A stretch of 64,000 nt of DNA, from NCBI GenBank assembly GCA_963971575.1, contig OZ020620.1, positions 34,859,992-34,923,991 on the forward strand, read 5' to 3'. The notes under the pieces were generated by a model, which ran no database searches, was not told the DNA's origin, and saw only the letters and a program-made list of their open reading frames with translations. Of the stretch, positions 1 to 10,039 are shown piece by piece. The stretch's first letter is position 1; each line of letters begins with the position of its first letter. The stretch comes from Liopterus haemorrhoidalis. Lineage: Eukaryota > Arthropoda > Insecta > Coleoptera > Dytiscidae. Position numbers and translations under genes: made by a program.

Positions 1-1286
1 TTTAAATTGGAGAGTTTAGAACTTAAAAATAGAAAAAGAAAAACCAAAATTATAAAAAATAAATTGCACAAAACTTTTTTAGGAACTAGAAAGAACATAA
101 ACAAACAAGTAGTTACGCTTCTTACAAGCTAAACAGTCTTTGGCATTATAGCAGTCTTCATGGATCCATCTATCGCAGCAAATAGATTTTATCCAATCAC
201 ACATTGGTCCTTTCTTATCGTAATAATACAGATCACATATTGCACAATAGTTATAAATATCTTCGTCGGTGTCCGTGGAATCATCGTATGGTACAATATT
301 TTCTAAATTTGACGAAGGATCTGAGGATGATACACGACAAAGCTTCTTTTTGTCGGAGATTTTTTTTGGAGGTTTTAATTGTTTTCCTTTTTTAGATGGT
401 GCCTTTCGTTTTACAGTAATTTGTTTTTGGCTTTGGGTCTCCTTCTTTTTGTTTTTCACTTTGAGGGTTTCAATGTTTTCTTGACTTGTTCAAATTAGCG
501 CATGTTGTTTTCTACTGGCAAGTTTTGGCTTAACCAATGTCGGAATTGGGTTAATGTTTATAAAATTGACGAGCACTGATGTCGTGGGTGTAACTTTTTG
601 AATTTGAGCAATTGCAGAATTTTCGGCAGAAGTATCATGAGCAGTAGAGTTTGAGTCTGTTATAAATTGTTGTTCGTCAGGTGTACAAGTGGAAGATATT
701 GGTTCAACCACCTCTTTTGCATTTTCAGATATGGCGAATGCGTATTCTGGAATAGCATTTTTGTCGAAAGAAAAAATTCCACACGCTTTAAAGCCAACAG
801 AGCCATTATTTATTTAACATCAGAATTGGGAAATTATTTTTTTTGGATTTGGCAAATTATTCTTTTCAGCAAACCAAAATGCATAGCATATTACACCAGT
901 AAAACACGGGCATATTACCCTACATAGCTTCTAGAAATACAAATGACGATAGTGAAATAAAACAACAAAAATATAACGGTCACTCCAGAGGTTATAAAAT
1001 TACAGTGATATGAAAATGATGTAAATCAATCGATTTATTACAAAATAATTTCCATAAATGAATATTTGGAGTTTAAATGTAGTTTGAAATGCTAATTTAA
1101 CAGTAATTTTTAAACTTTCCTGTTTTATTTAAAATTTCTGGTGAGATTTCACTGACAGTTATTGTCAAAGCGGCCATAAGCTTCAATGGAATATCACTGA
1201 GTGAACTGCAACGCCATCTGTTATTTTAGTAAGGAATTACAGACAAGTGGCATATTACCGAGGTGGCATATTACCCCGACTTACCC
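1..1286 (-). mobile_element. Degraded pogo/Tigger-type DNA transposon, left part cut by window edge
   Basis: The minus strand reads the C-terminal part of a Tigger-like transposase (separate entry). The likely 5' terminus lies near 1239-1286, where the minus strand begins GGGTAAGTCGGGGTAATATG after a TA dinucleotide, and a related GGGTAATATGCC motif recurs near 908-925. Such GGGTAA ends and TA target sites fit pogo-type elements. The N-terminal and catalytic regions are missing between about 820 and 1239, so this is an internally deleted or eroded copy. Its 3' end is outside the window. Confidence 0.55.
79..818 (-). pseudogene. C-terminal part of a Tigger/pogo-like transposase with PHD-like zinc finger, one in-frame stop
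   Basis: Reading the minus strand from about 818, the frame gives GFKACGIFSFDKNAIPEYAF, which resembles the end of Tigger/Jerky-type DDE transposases. A low-complexity linker and a lysine-rich stretch follow. A single in-frame TGA at 490-492 separates this from the rest (79-459), where the same frame continues into a Cys/His cluster (CAIC, CDW, CC, H, C, CLAC) like a PHD finger, a common C-terminal module of insect pogo-type transposases. No catalytic DDE core is present, so no transposase can be made. Only one premature stop in about 240 codons suggests modest age. Confidence 0.6.
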
Positions 1287-1302
1287 TATATACACGTACA
1301 GA

Positions 1303-1350
1303 CACAGCTCAGACAATAAAATAAAAAAAAAAATTATTGTCTGAGCTGTG
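1303..1350. repeat. Perfect 16-bp inverted repeat with A-rich loop
   Basis: CACAGCTCAGACAATA at 1303-1318 pairs exactly with its reverse complement at 1335-1350 across a 16-base A-rich loop. It lies just outside the Tigger terminus. It may be a tiny MITE or a hairpin remnant; no target duplication was identified. Confidence 0.6.
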
Positions 1351-1884
1351 ATATCGTGATTTATATTATGTTTTACAATGTCTATTTTCTAGTCATTCGT
1401 TTAATGTGTAATATCAGAGGAGACTCTTAGCTTTTACTTTCCTATGAAGAAGGTCTAAAAAGTTAGACCGAAATATCGGGCCTTAGTAACTTTTGAGTTT
1501 ACTTTACTCCACCGCTATTCCCAATAACTTTTATATCTTATATATATATATAGGGGGGCCGCAGACAATATTTATATAATTTCGGGGGGTCCCATGCCAA
1601 AAAAGGTTGAGAAACACTGGTTTAGAGGAATATTTAACAGGGAGTCATTTACAGCTGCTTCTTTGGCTAGAAGATCGACTTCGACGTTGAACTCAAATTC
1701 TGAGTAATAATTTTTACATAGATAAAAAACCAAACAAAGTAAACTTTAAGGCCTGGCGGCGCTTTTTCGAGACATCGAGTGTAAACACGCTGAAACCGGC
1801 AGCACGGTTTTGGGGTGGTAATAATACCAACCCGATATTCGAGGATCTATATTCGGGAATGTTGCAATTAAAATTAAAACAGTC

Positions 1885-2026
1885 TTAGGACCGGTTTCTC
1901 AAAGCTTAACCGAGTTTAACCATTTGGTTAAACTCGGTTACAATATAATAATCCCATAAGTAACCATAGCAACCATTTTCTAACCATTGGATTGTAGTTA
2001 ACTAAGCTTTCAGAAACCGGCTCTTA
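1885..2026. mobile_element. Short MITE with inverted termini
   Basis: About 142 bp with terminal inverted repeats of about 22 bp: the left end reads GGACCGGTTTCTCAAAGCTT and the right end, reverse-complemented, AGAGCCGGTTTCTGAAAGCT. The left arm also contains an internal palindrome around TTAACCATTTGGTTAA-like sequence. No coding capacity. The superfamily is unknown because the target duplication is unclear. Confidence 0.6.
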
Positions 2027-2411
2027 GTTTTCAATTTTTGTAGATATCTTCCTGTACTGTCTACGAATAAGGGATAGGCATGATTTTTTAATTTTTTTTA
2101 ATTATATTCCCCTTGTTGCATATAAACATAAAAAACAGTTTTTAATTTTTTTTTTTTTTTAATTTTAAGGCTTAAAAAAATCATAAATGTATGTAGCGCG
2201 CGAAAACGACGTGTGACGTCATACCCCTTCTAACTGACGCATGACACTACTAGCCTAGCCAGCGTACATAGTCTGTTATGAACTTATTTGTTTGTATAAC
2301 TTTTATAGGTTATTTAAAGTTAGAGTGATTTTAATTAAAATAAAGTTTAATTCTATAAAAACAATTTATACATGTTTACTGAATTAAATTTTATATTAAA
2401 ATATATAAAAT

Positions 2412-2645
2412 ATGGAAGGTCCAGGCCCCAGTACTTCGAAACATAATCGAAAATATTGTTCAGTACCGATGTGCACAATTAGTTCAACTAGAAATCCAAA
2501 AAAACAATTTATATCATTACCTGATGGCGAAAAACAACAGAAAATGCGAAATTTGTGGCTGGAAGCTATGGGGCGAAATAAAACCGATATTTCAGAAAAA
2601 AATAAATTTTATGTTTGTGAGCATAAATGCATCAATGTTGGGTAA
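2412..2645 (+). pseudogene. THAP-domain first exon of ISL2EU-like element, fused by internal deletion
   Basis: 77 codons. After a short leader it shows the THAP pattern: KYCSVPMC (C-x4-C spacing), a basic stretch, a conserved Trp (NLWLEAMG) and FYVCE near the end. THAP domains are C2CH zinc-binding DNA-binding modules. The expected C-terminal CEDHF is replaced by CEHKCIN because the frame runs, near 2626, into the reverse complement of the second gene's first exon. The final zinc ligand geometry is therefore disturbed. Copy B keeps the original CEDHFN followed by a GTGAGT donor, showing that this was an exon. Confidence 0.7.
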
Positions 2646-2684
2646 ATTATCACTCTGAGCCCTAACAAAATCTTTATCTGCCAT
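2626..2684 (-). pseudogene. Start of second ISL2EU-like gene, truncated
   Basis: On the minus strand an ATG at 2684 opens MADKDFVRAQSDNLPNIDAF before running into the THAP exon at a deletion junction. The same start is longer in copy C (41610-41740). In the full element the two genes would point towards each other from opposite ends. Confidence 0.6.
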
Positions 2685-3002
2685 TTTAATAATAAATGCG
2701 TGAAAAATTGTTTAAAAACAAATACAAAACTCTCGAACAATACAATATACACACGTGTAAAGAATATGTTGTAGCTGTATCTGTGACGTGAAACCCCTAT
2801 CGTTTGATGCCATACTCAGTCGTTTTTACTCGGTAACCTTCGCGCCGTGGTCGGCTTATTTCAAATTTACAATATTTTAATTAAAAAATTTGGCTATAAT
2901 ATTAATTAAAATGTGATTTTTGTTTTGTTAGGTGACATAACTAATATTAACATAGCAAAATAATGTAGTTTTAAAGAAATATAAATTTTATGCGTATCCC
3001 CT

Positions 3003-3200
3003 ATTGAAGTCTCTACATGAAGTTATAATTATTTTTAGCATTATGTTTGTCTGTCTATCTATCTGTTTGTCTGTGAACACGTGTGGAGCAAATTTGGATA
3101 AACAGATTTTTATGAAACTTCATATTTAAACTTTTGACATCAATGCCACCAATTGATCTACTGTTGATAAAAATCGGTAAAAATCAATATTTCGTAAGAC
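3003..3200 (+). repeat. Old copy of the (CTGT)n-core repeat, right part
   Basis: Begins with the sequence interrupted by ISL2EU-like copy A (ATTGAAGTCTCTAC), then TTTTTAGCATTATG, a short (CTGT/CTAT)n run near 3048-3073, a GTGAACACGTGTGGAGCAAA segment and the conserved ATTTTTATGAAACTTCATAT block. Strongly diverged from the family consensus, so one of the oldest copies in the window. Confidence 0.6.
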
Positions 3201-4372
3201 AAATATTTAGATTTTTTTTTTTTTAATGAAACTTTCTGTACTGCGGAAGATTAGTAACTTTTATTTATTTATTTATTTATTATTATTATTTGATTATGTT
3301 AATTTTATTTACAAAATCTACCATATGGACGAGCACTCAGCGTATGTAAACGCCAACGGAAAATCTTGATTTATTTTAAGAATAGAACCCGTAGAAAAAA
3401 ATCTAAAAATAAATTTTGAAATTGTGTATTTCTTGAAAAGTTTAGGTCATCTTAAACCATATGTCGCCTGACCAGTTCTCAGTTTTGCCAACTTAGAAAC
3501 TTCAAAATTTGAAAGAAAATCTACATATTCTTTACTAAAATCTGCAATTCTTAGTCTCAGATATTGTGTTCATAAAATATCAATCAGCTTGCTGGAAATA
3601 CTGATTTTACACAGCGTGTTACATTACGCGGTACAGAATCGGTTCGCTAATCTGGACCCAAAAAGGGAGCTTAATATTGTTCAGATTTATCCCTCGCTGG
3701 GATGCAAACTCGGGACTTTATGCAAAGTATAGTTACTTTGTTAGGATTTCGTAATTATGGTGAATAAATACCACTTAAGTGATTGTCTGTTCGGTAGAAA
3801 TTTTGTCCAGATTTTTAAAAAATTATTTTGATGGCCAATGCTACTTGAACGGGATTCAAACCCGAGACCTTAGCAAAGTAGGTCACCTGTTTTACCACTA
3901 CGTTACGCTACGGTTACTTTTAGATTTAAATTGGTGAAATTTGGCATGAATACACAGATTTTTGACCAACATATAGAAAAAATACTGATGGACGGATTTG
4001 TTATTTGAAGTAGGAGACCAATTTGTCTACTATTAATATTTTTTAATAAATATTCATTCAGTTTCGTTAAAATAATGATTCAATTTCACTTTTATTTTAA
4101 AAATGTATAATTTCGTGAAGGGTTACTCCCAATAGTAGAATAGTAAATTCCTTATGAGATCTGAAACTTTACTTTAGAAATAATTTAGGTTACCCCAATT
4201 CAAGTTAAAGTTATTTAATTTAATTTTAATGATTTGTCGTCTAGGAACTTTAAAACAGATAATTGGACAGTTTGACTAGAAACTTTAACATATTTTAACT
4301 TACGAGGGCGATTCAACTTTAACCTGCGTTTTGTTTTTTTCTTGTCCTTAGCAATTATAAATTAACATTATA
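3201..4372. other. No gene; two related tRNA-promoter-like segments on the minus strand
   Basis: Mostly unremarkable AT-rich DNA with a (TTTA)n run near 3262-3280. Segments near 3698-3730 and 3841-3913 resemble each other; read on the minus strand, the second shows GTGGTAAAACAGGTGACCT followed by GGTTTGAATCCCG, like A and B boxes of a tRNA-derived SINE. No cloverleaf or acceptor stem is convincing, so this is called SINE-like, not a tRNA. Confidence 0.35.
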
Positions 4373-4439
4373 TATGAGGTGTGTAAATTTTTTAAAGTAA
4401 TCGGACTGATTTTAATTTTTTTTTTTTTTATTATTCGAA

Positions 4440-5837
4440 TAGAATTACAATTCAATATTGTCTCCCTCAAAATAACTTCCTTGGGAAGCCACACAGCGCT
4501 GGAGATGGTTCTTCTAATCCTCATAGCAGTGCTGGAACTCGGATACTGGAATAGCTTTTAGCTGTTTGCTTACGGACGTTTGAATGTTTTCGAGTGTCTC
4601 AAAATGACGTCCCTTAACGCTACGTACAACCCCCAGAGATTATTAGTTTCTTATACAAAACTAACAATCTGAAATAAAATTAGTGACAATCTATACATCA
4701 AATTTTGCACAGAATTTTTATCTATCTAATAAGATATTTTTGATTGTAGAAAAAATTATTGTTAAAATGTTATTGCTAAATAACTTAATAATAGGTATTA
4801 CACAACTATGTTCTGTAATTTTTTAAATATATTTGTGGGTTTCAAATAATTTTTATATTTATATAGTTTTGTGTAGAAATGTTCAAATAATACGTTGACA
4901 TTTTTTTCGACATGATTGTTTATAGTTTAGAGCCTTCGTCGAAAAATATTATACTTGATGATAATGAAATGCCACTTGGTACAAGTATTCTTTACATAAA
5001 ATGGAACATTTTTATTCGCCGCACATATATTGAGAACCGCGGCAGATTCGAGGTGGCGGCAAAAGTAGATTACCAAATACAATAACTATAAGTAATTTTC
5101 ACAATAGAAAAAATTATCTCCAAACATATTTGTAAAATGAAGCTTTAGGTACAATTTGCCGCATGGTACACAAATATGCGTCGAATGATTTACAAGATGG
5201 CGTCTATAACGCAAGTTGTTTATTTACAATTACATGACAGTTCTTTTGACAATTAAAAATATCCTATTAGGTAGATAAAAATTCGCTGAAAATTTTGATG
5301 TATAGATTGTTACTAATTTTATTTCAGTTTGTTAGCCTTGTATAGGAAACTGTACGGTTGTGCGCACCCTTAAGGTGATTTTTCAATCTTGGGAAGAGGA
5401 AAAAGTCACAAGGACTCAAGTCAGGTGAATAAGGGGGCTGAGGAGCCACAGGAATGTTTTTACTGGCCAAAAACTCGTTTATTGAAATTGATGTGTGACA
5501 TTTTCCCCATTTCATTGGTCAAAATCTGATGAACGGTAGTGTGAGTCAAATTCAATTCTTTCCCGATCATTCTGACTGTCAACCGATGATCTGAACGCAC
5601 AAGATCCCGGATTCTGTCAACAATCGGTTCTTGAAGATGAAGGCCTTCCGCTGCGTGATTCATCTTCAATCAACTCTCTTCCTTCTGAAAATGCCTTAAA
5701 CCACCAAAAAACTGGGTCCTTGACAAACCACTGTCTCCGTAGGCCTTCTGAAGTTTTGCAAAAGTTTCCGTTGCACTGTGCTCAAGTCTGAAACAAAACC
5801 TGACACCACACCGTTGCTCGAAATGAATGTCACTCAT
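4440..5837 (-). pseudogene. Mariner A transposase remnant: HTH and C-terminus joined, catalytic middle deleted
   Basis: The start at 5837 gives MSDIHFEQRC, the usual mariner N-terminus. A helix-turn-helix region follows (RIRDLVRSDHRLTVRMIGKE, then THTTVHQILTNE). The frame then jumps to NEFLASKNIPVAPQPPYSPD, which includes the third catalytic Asp (SPDLSPCD), and on to LKNHLKG. The parts with the first and second catalytic Asp are absent. The C-terminal end (VSEFQHCYED, GSYFEGDNIE) lies beyond the inserted MITE, at about 4440-4610. Frameshifts are present near 5500 and 5680. Confidence 0.75.
4614..5373. mobile_element. TTAA-flanked MITE with very long inverted arms, copy 1
   Basis: Flanked by TTAA at 4614-4617 and 5370-5373. 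Related mariner A copies read CCCTTGAGGTGA at this point, so the target was CCCTTAAGGTGA or a near variant. The arms are inverted repeats of about 150 bp: both carry AGTTTCTTATACAA, then TAACAATCTGAAATAAAATT-like sequence and TATCTATCTAATA. TTAA targets point to piggyBac- or Kolobok-type mobilisation. A second copy lies at 58655-59395 and a fragment at 20290-20430. Confidence 0.8.
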
Positions 5838-6022
5838 TTTTAGAACGCACTAAAAAAATACTGTTTCACAAAAAAAATCGCTACGGACAACAAAATTACT
5901 CTAGCGAGTTCAAACTCGTACTAAAGGCGTATCACCTGCCGTCCCTCCAAGTCCCGCGTCTCAAATCTTGCCAGAACTAACGCTGTGTTGCCAGTCCGGT
6001 TACTTAATTTACACACCTCGTA

Positions 6023-7150
6023 TATGTAGTTAAAAAATTGTTCGTCTCTCTTAATCATGATTTTCTTTCCCGGAAGAATATCTCAATTATGCTTCTGGTT
6101 GCAGCACGTCCATTAGATGTTTGCAGGAGCCGTCTCTGGTATTGATACAGTCAAATTCTGCTCCTTTATATCACGTATATATATTTTAAATATTAAATAA
6201 ATCTTCTGACAATTTTTTCCGATATAAGTTAGATCTGGTAGACGTAATAACAAACCCCCTGCTGGTGTAATTTTGTACTAAAATTGCCGAGAGATCAAAA
6301 AGCAATATATATTTTTTCTAATTTAAAAATTCAACAGCTGTCAAATCGTTTTTCATTTCCCTTTATTTAGCGAACGCGGCGGGTCAAGTACTCTTACCTC
6401 TCTGACAGATCAGATTGTCATAGTATATCAAATGTAGATTTGATTCCAGATTTGGTTTCAGAGGTATTGTATACCATAATTGGATGTCAAATTCCGGATT
6501 ATATTAATAAAACACCGACTATATGAGACTGTGACCGATAGTAATGTATCGCTTACCGATAAAAACTAATTTTACCCTAAAAGAAGATTTTATAAATTTG
6601 TAATATCATAATACGCTTTACATGGTTTATCAATCCACCCGACTACTGCTTTTTTCTTAAAAATTTTGTTTGTGGGTAAGTTAGGAAAAAATCCTCGAAT
6701 CGGCGGTTAAGAAAAACTAATCTAAATTATGAGAGCATAAATATGTACAATGTATTTAAGTTAAAGAATTTTCCTTCTATAGATTTTTAATAATTTTAAA
6801 AATACTGCAACATAATCCAAGTTGAAAACGTGTTAAAATTGAATAAAAATTTACTTTGAGAGACTAAATGTGTTGGCTCTTTCTTAAAGGGAAATTATGA
6901 AAAGTTTGAATGGAGCTTCAATGAATTGCCTTGGGCGCTGTTGACTACTTGGAAAATTGCAGAAAATTACCAAACTTTTAAAATGAAAACTCATTTCAAA
7001 CCTATTTGAAGAGTTGAAATTAACAAAAACTTAGAAATCATGCATCAGCGTATAACTATTCAATCTACCATAGTTAAATTAATTCATTTATATTAAACAT
7101 AGAGAGAATACCAACTTTTATGCTGCGATAGTTAATTTTAACAAATTTCA
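6023..7150. other. No recognisable gene or repeat
   Basis: AT-rich DNA in which I see no long reading frame, domain or terminal repeat. Confidence 0.5.
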
Positions 7151-7402
7151 ATCTATACGTTCAACTTTTCGTAATGAAGCGCCATCAGTAAAGACTGTTT
7201 ACAATAGGGGATAGGCATGATTTTTTTAAATTTTTTTATTATATACCTCTTGTTGCATATAAACATAAAAAACAGTTTTAATTTTTTTTTTTTAATTTGA
7301 AGGCTTAAAAAAATCATATATGTATGTAGCGCGCGAAAACGACGTGTGACGTCATACCCTTCTAACTGACACATGACACTACTAGTCTACCCAGCGTACA
7401 TA

Positions 7403-7639
7403 CGGTTACATGACGAAATTTCACTGGACAAAATTACACGGGACAAAATTACACAGAAGAAATTACACATAAACAGAATTACACAGAGAAGAAATTACAC
7501 AAGGACGAAATTATACATACGAAAATTACACTAAGACAAAATTACACATTTAATTTACTTTAATTTACACATACGAAAATTTTCTTCTGTGTAATTTTGT
7601 CCCGTGTAATTTTGTCCAGTGTAATTCTGTCCTGACACC
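7403..7639. mobile_element. Palindromic MITE with 41-bp identical subterminal arms and 8-bp target duplication
   Basis: Flanked by CGTACATA at 7395-7402 and 7640-7647; ISL2EU-like copy A has a single CAGCGTACATAGTC at this place, giving the empty site. The arms at 7422-7462 and 7581-7621 are exact reverse complements over 41 bp and contain repeated ACAAAATTACAC units; the middle has further variants of the unit. The 8-bp duplication suggests hAT-type mobilisation. No coding capacity. Confidence 0.8.
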
Positions 7640-7788
7640 CGTACATAGTCTGTTGTGAACTTATTTGTTTGTATAACTTTTATAGGTTATGTAAAGTTAG
7701 AGTGATTTTAATTAAAATAAAGTTTAATTCTATAAAAACAATTTATACATGTTTACCGAATTAAATTTTATATTAAAATATATAAAAT

Positions 7789-7990
7789 ATGGAAGATCCA
7801 GGCCCCAGTACTTCGAAACATAGTCGAAAATATTGTTTAGTACCAATGTGCACAAGTAGTTCAATTAGAAATCCAAAAAAATAATTTATATCATTTCCTG
7901 ATGACGAAAAACAACAGAAAAGCTATGAGGCGAAATAAAACCGATATTTCAGAAAAAAGTAAACTTTATGTTTGTGAAGACCATTTTAAT
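7789..7990 (+). pseudogene. THAP first exon in ISL2EU-like copy B, with stop and deletion, donor site preserved
   Basis: Starts MEDPGPSTSKHSRKYCLVPM, then a premature TAA after IRNPKK. It also lacks the segment with the conserved Trp that copy A keeps. Its value is the end: FYVCEDHFN, the canonical THAP C-terminal motif, followed at 7991 by GTGAGTAC, a good 5' splice site. This shows the THAP domain was the first exon of a spliced gene. Confidence 0.65.
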
Positions 7991-8829
7991 GTGAGTACAT
8001 ATATTTTATAAATTATTTTAATAATAAATGCCTGAAAAATTGTTTAAAAACAAATACAAAACTCTCAAACAATACAATATAAACACGTAAACATTATGTT
8101 TTGTCTGTATCTGTGACGTCAAACCCTTACAGTCTCAGTCGTATCTACTCGGAAACTTTCGCGGCGTGGTCGGCTTATTTCAAATTTACAATATTTTAAT
8201 TAAAAAATTTGGCTATAATATTAATTAAAATGTGATTTTTGTTGTGTTAGGTGACATAACTAACATTAAAATATCAAAAAAATGTAGTTTTAAGGAAATA
8301 TAAATTTTATGCGTATCGCCTATTGGTTTGCAGAATTTTGTCGTGATCGTGCGTCCGTCAGTGATGAATCTCGTGAAGGTCGACCTAAATCGGTTGTGAT
8401 TCAAAAAACATCGATACTGTGCGCAAAATGATTGAAGAAGATCGGCATGTGACTTACCGGGAGATAGAGGCATCCTTTGGCATATCGCAGACTGCAATAC
8501 ATTCGATTTTGCATGAACTTTTAGCAAAAGATCTGTTCCCAATGGATTCCGCATAAATTAACCGAAGCTCAAAAACGGACTCGTGTTGATTGGTGTAAAG
8601 TAATGCTAAAAAATTCCACCTAGGCACTGCAAAATGCGTATACAACATCGTTACAGATGACGAAACTTGGATTTATTCATGTGAACCGGAAACTAAGCAA
8701 CAATCCACTGTTTGGGTCTTCGAAGATGAATCGAAACCCACAAAAGTTGTTCGTTCACGAAGCACTTCTAAGAAAATGGTCTCTTGTTTCTTCGGTTGTA
8801 CTGGACAAGTCGCAACCATTCCTTTAGAG

Positions 8830-9140
8830 CAGTGTTTCTCAATCTTTTTACTCTCGTGGCACGTTTTCTAAAGAAGAAAAATTTCGCGGCACACCTACGT
8901 AGTCATAGAGGAAGTCTAAGTGGTCTTTATTCAAATAGTGTTGGCTCCTGAATGCAGACGCTCCTGTATTCAGGATATTTTAATTTCAATTCGTTATAAA
9001 AAGATCCTTCGTGTACTTTACTCTAATTAATGGTATTATACGTACATATATTCGGACAATATATGTTAAAATAAAAATGACATTAGTTTTTTTTTAAGAT
9101 TTTGTGGCACACTTGGAATATTTTGCGGCACACTAACTTG
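8830..9140. other. Unclassified segment with a hAT-like left terminus, truncating mariner B
   Basis: Begins CAGTGTTTCTCAATCTTTTT, typical of hAT MITE ends, then contains repeated GTGGCAC / GCGGCACAC motifs. No matching right terminus or 8-bp duplication was found before mariner C starts at about 9140, so the segment is truncated or rearranged. Confidence 0.4.
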
Positions 9141-10025
9141 CCCAAAATCGGCAGTTGTTCCGGAAAACATAAAAAAAGTCCACAAAATAGTTTTGAAAGA
9201 CCGTAAAGTGAAGTTGCGTGAGATAGCTGACACCTTAAAGATATCAGAAAGTAGTGTGTTTACAATTTAACACAAAAATTTGAGCATGCGTAAATTGCTT
9301 TCGAAGTGGGTGCTGCGTTCGCTTACACCGGACCAAGAACATCAACGCGTCGACGATTCAAAGCGCTGTTTGGAGCTGTTCAAGCGAGATAAAAAGGATT
9401 TCTTGCGTCGGTATGTGACAATGGATGAAACATGGATCCACTACTACACACTTGAATCAAAAAGATCGTCAGCTGAGTGGACAGCAGTCGTCCATAGCGA
9501 CCAAAAACTCAAAAGTCAGCTGGCAAGGTTATGGCATCCGTATTTTGGGACGCGCATGGTATTTTGTTTATCGAATATCTTGTGAAAGGTAAAACTATCA
9601 ACAACGAATACTACATGGCATTATTGGATCGATTGAGTGTAGTAATCAAGAAAAAACGGCTTCACATCCAAAAGAAAACAGTGCTCTTTCACCAAAACAA
9701 CACCCCGTGTCACAAGTCGATGAAAACGATGGTTAAATTGAATAAATTACGCTTCGAATTGCTTCCTTACCTACCGTACTTTCCAGATCTGGCGCCCAGC
9801 GACTACTGGCTTTTTGCAGAACTCCAAAAAAGATGCTCCAGGGAAAAAAAAAATTGACTCAAATTAAGAAGTAATTGCCGAAACCGAGGCCTATTTTGAG
9901 GGCAAAGACAAATCGTTCTACAAAGAGGCATCGAAAAATTAGAGGAGCGTTGGAATGAATGTATCACGGTCGAATTTCTAAAAAAAAAAATTTTTTTCCT
10001 TAGACCGGATACTTATTGAGCAACG
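9140..10025 (+). mobile_element. Mariner family C, 5'-truncated
   Basis: A third, distinct mariner family. The transposase is read from about 9148 to 9955. The probable 3' terminus is near 10000-10025 (ACCGGATACTTATTGAGCAA). The N-terminal end and left terminal repeat are missing at the junction with the preceding segment. Confidence 0.7.
9148..9955 (+). pseudogene. Mariner C transposase, inactive (stop, frameshift, second catalytic Asp replaced)
   Basis: In order: HTH region (KVKLREIADTLKISESSVFT), an in-frame TAA at 9268-9270, LTPDQEHQRVDDSKRCLELF, first catalytic motif MDETWIHYY, then a frameshift near 9540 into FWDAHGILFIEYLVKGKTIN. The second catalytic motif reads HQNNTPCH where HQDNAPCH is usual, so the Asp is Asn. 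The third motif, FPDLAPSDYW, is kept. Another frameshift near 9830 precedes the AYFEGKDKSFYKE-like C-terminus. All three catalytic segments are present, unlike families A and D here, but the protein cannot be active. Confidence 0.75.
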
Positions 10026-10039
10026 TGGTATATTCATTA

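Larger units (their letters stand above)
2069..3002 (+). mobile_element. ISL2EU-like non-autonomous transposon, copy A
   Basis: The left end is AAGGGATAGGCATGATTTTT; the right end reads ATGCGTATCCCCT, inverse of AGGGGATACGCAT. It is flanked by AT at 2067-2068 and 3003-3004. Joining the flanks across one AT gives ACGAATTGAAGTC, matching the (CTGT)n-core repeat (ACGAATTGAGGTC in other copies), so this is an insertion into that repeat with a 2-bp AT duplication. It carries a THAP-domain first exon at the left and, on the opposite strand at the right, the start of a second gene. A 2-bp AT duplication with THAP plus a second (reported YqaJ-type) gene is what I recall of ISL2EU elements; that family name is inference. 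Confidence 0.7.
4375..6020 (-). mobile_element. Mariner family A, copy 1, interrupted by a TTAA MITE
   Basis: Termini are TGAGGTGTGTAAATT (left) and AATTTACACACCTCG (right), flanked by TA at 4373-4374 and 6021-6022. The transposase runs on the minus strand. Inside it, a MITE occupies 4614-5373. Without that insert the element is about 890 bp, shorter than a full mariner (about 1.3 kb), because the catalytic middle is deleted. Confidence 0.8.
7206..8321 (+). mobile_element. ISL2EU-like non-autonomous transposon, copy B
   Basis: Ends AGGGGATAGGCATGATT and ATGCGTATCGCCT, flanked by AT (7204-7205, 8322-8323). The flanking mariner B reads GTTTACAATTGGTTTGC when rejoined, identical to the uninterrupted copy near 46534, so the empty site is directly visible and the duplication is 2-bp AT. 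Of the four copies it best preserves the end of the THAP exon and its splice donor. It contains a 237-bp MITE. Confidence 0.8.
7150..8829 (+). mobile_element. Mariner family B, copy 1, 5'- and 3'-truncated, interrupted by ISL2EU-like copy B
   Basis: Sequence at 7157-7205 and 8322-8829 matches the 46.2-kb copy of family B: KTVYN / WFAEFCRDRASVSDESREGR, then HTH (VTYREIEASFGISQTAIHSI), TDDETWIYS with the first catalytic Asp, and WVFEDESKPTKVVRSRST. It stops at 8829 in PLEQ, where a hAT-like terminus begins. It carries frameshifts near 8410 and 8530. The C-terminal half, including two catalytic Asp, is gone. Confidence 0.75.

Noticed and set aside
1451..1475. GGTCTAAAAAGTTAGACC hairpin before GAAATATCGGGCC
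   Set aside because: Looks like the 3' region of some LINEs (hairpin plus GAAATRTCGG), but no ORF or tail supports a LINE here.
1597..1618. hAT-like terminus (CCAGTGTTTCTCAACC on the minus strand)
   Set aside because: Only one end is visible and no 8-bp duplication; insufficient to define an element, though a partial hAT is likely.
8225..8648. Minus-strand frames over the mariner B copy (also 46573-46818 and 54452-54833)
   Set aside because: Antisense of the mariner HTH region; the true frame is on the opposite strand.
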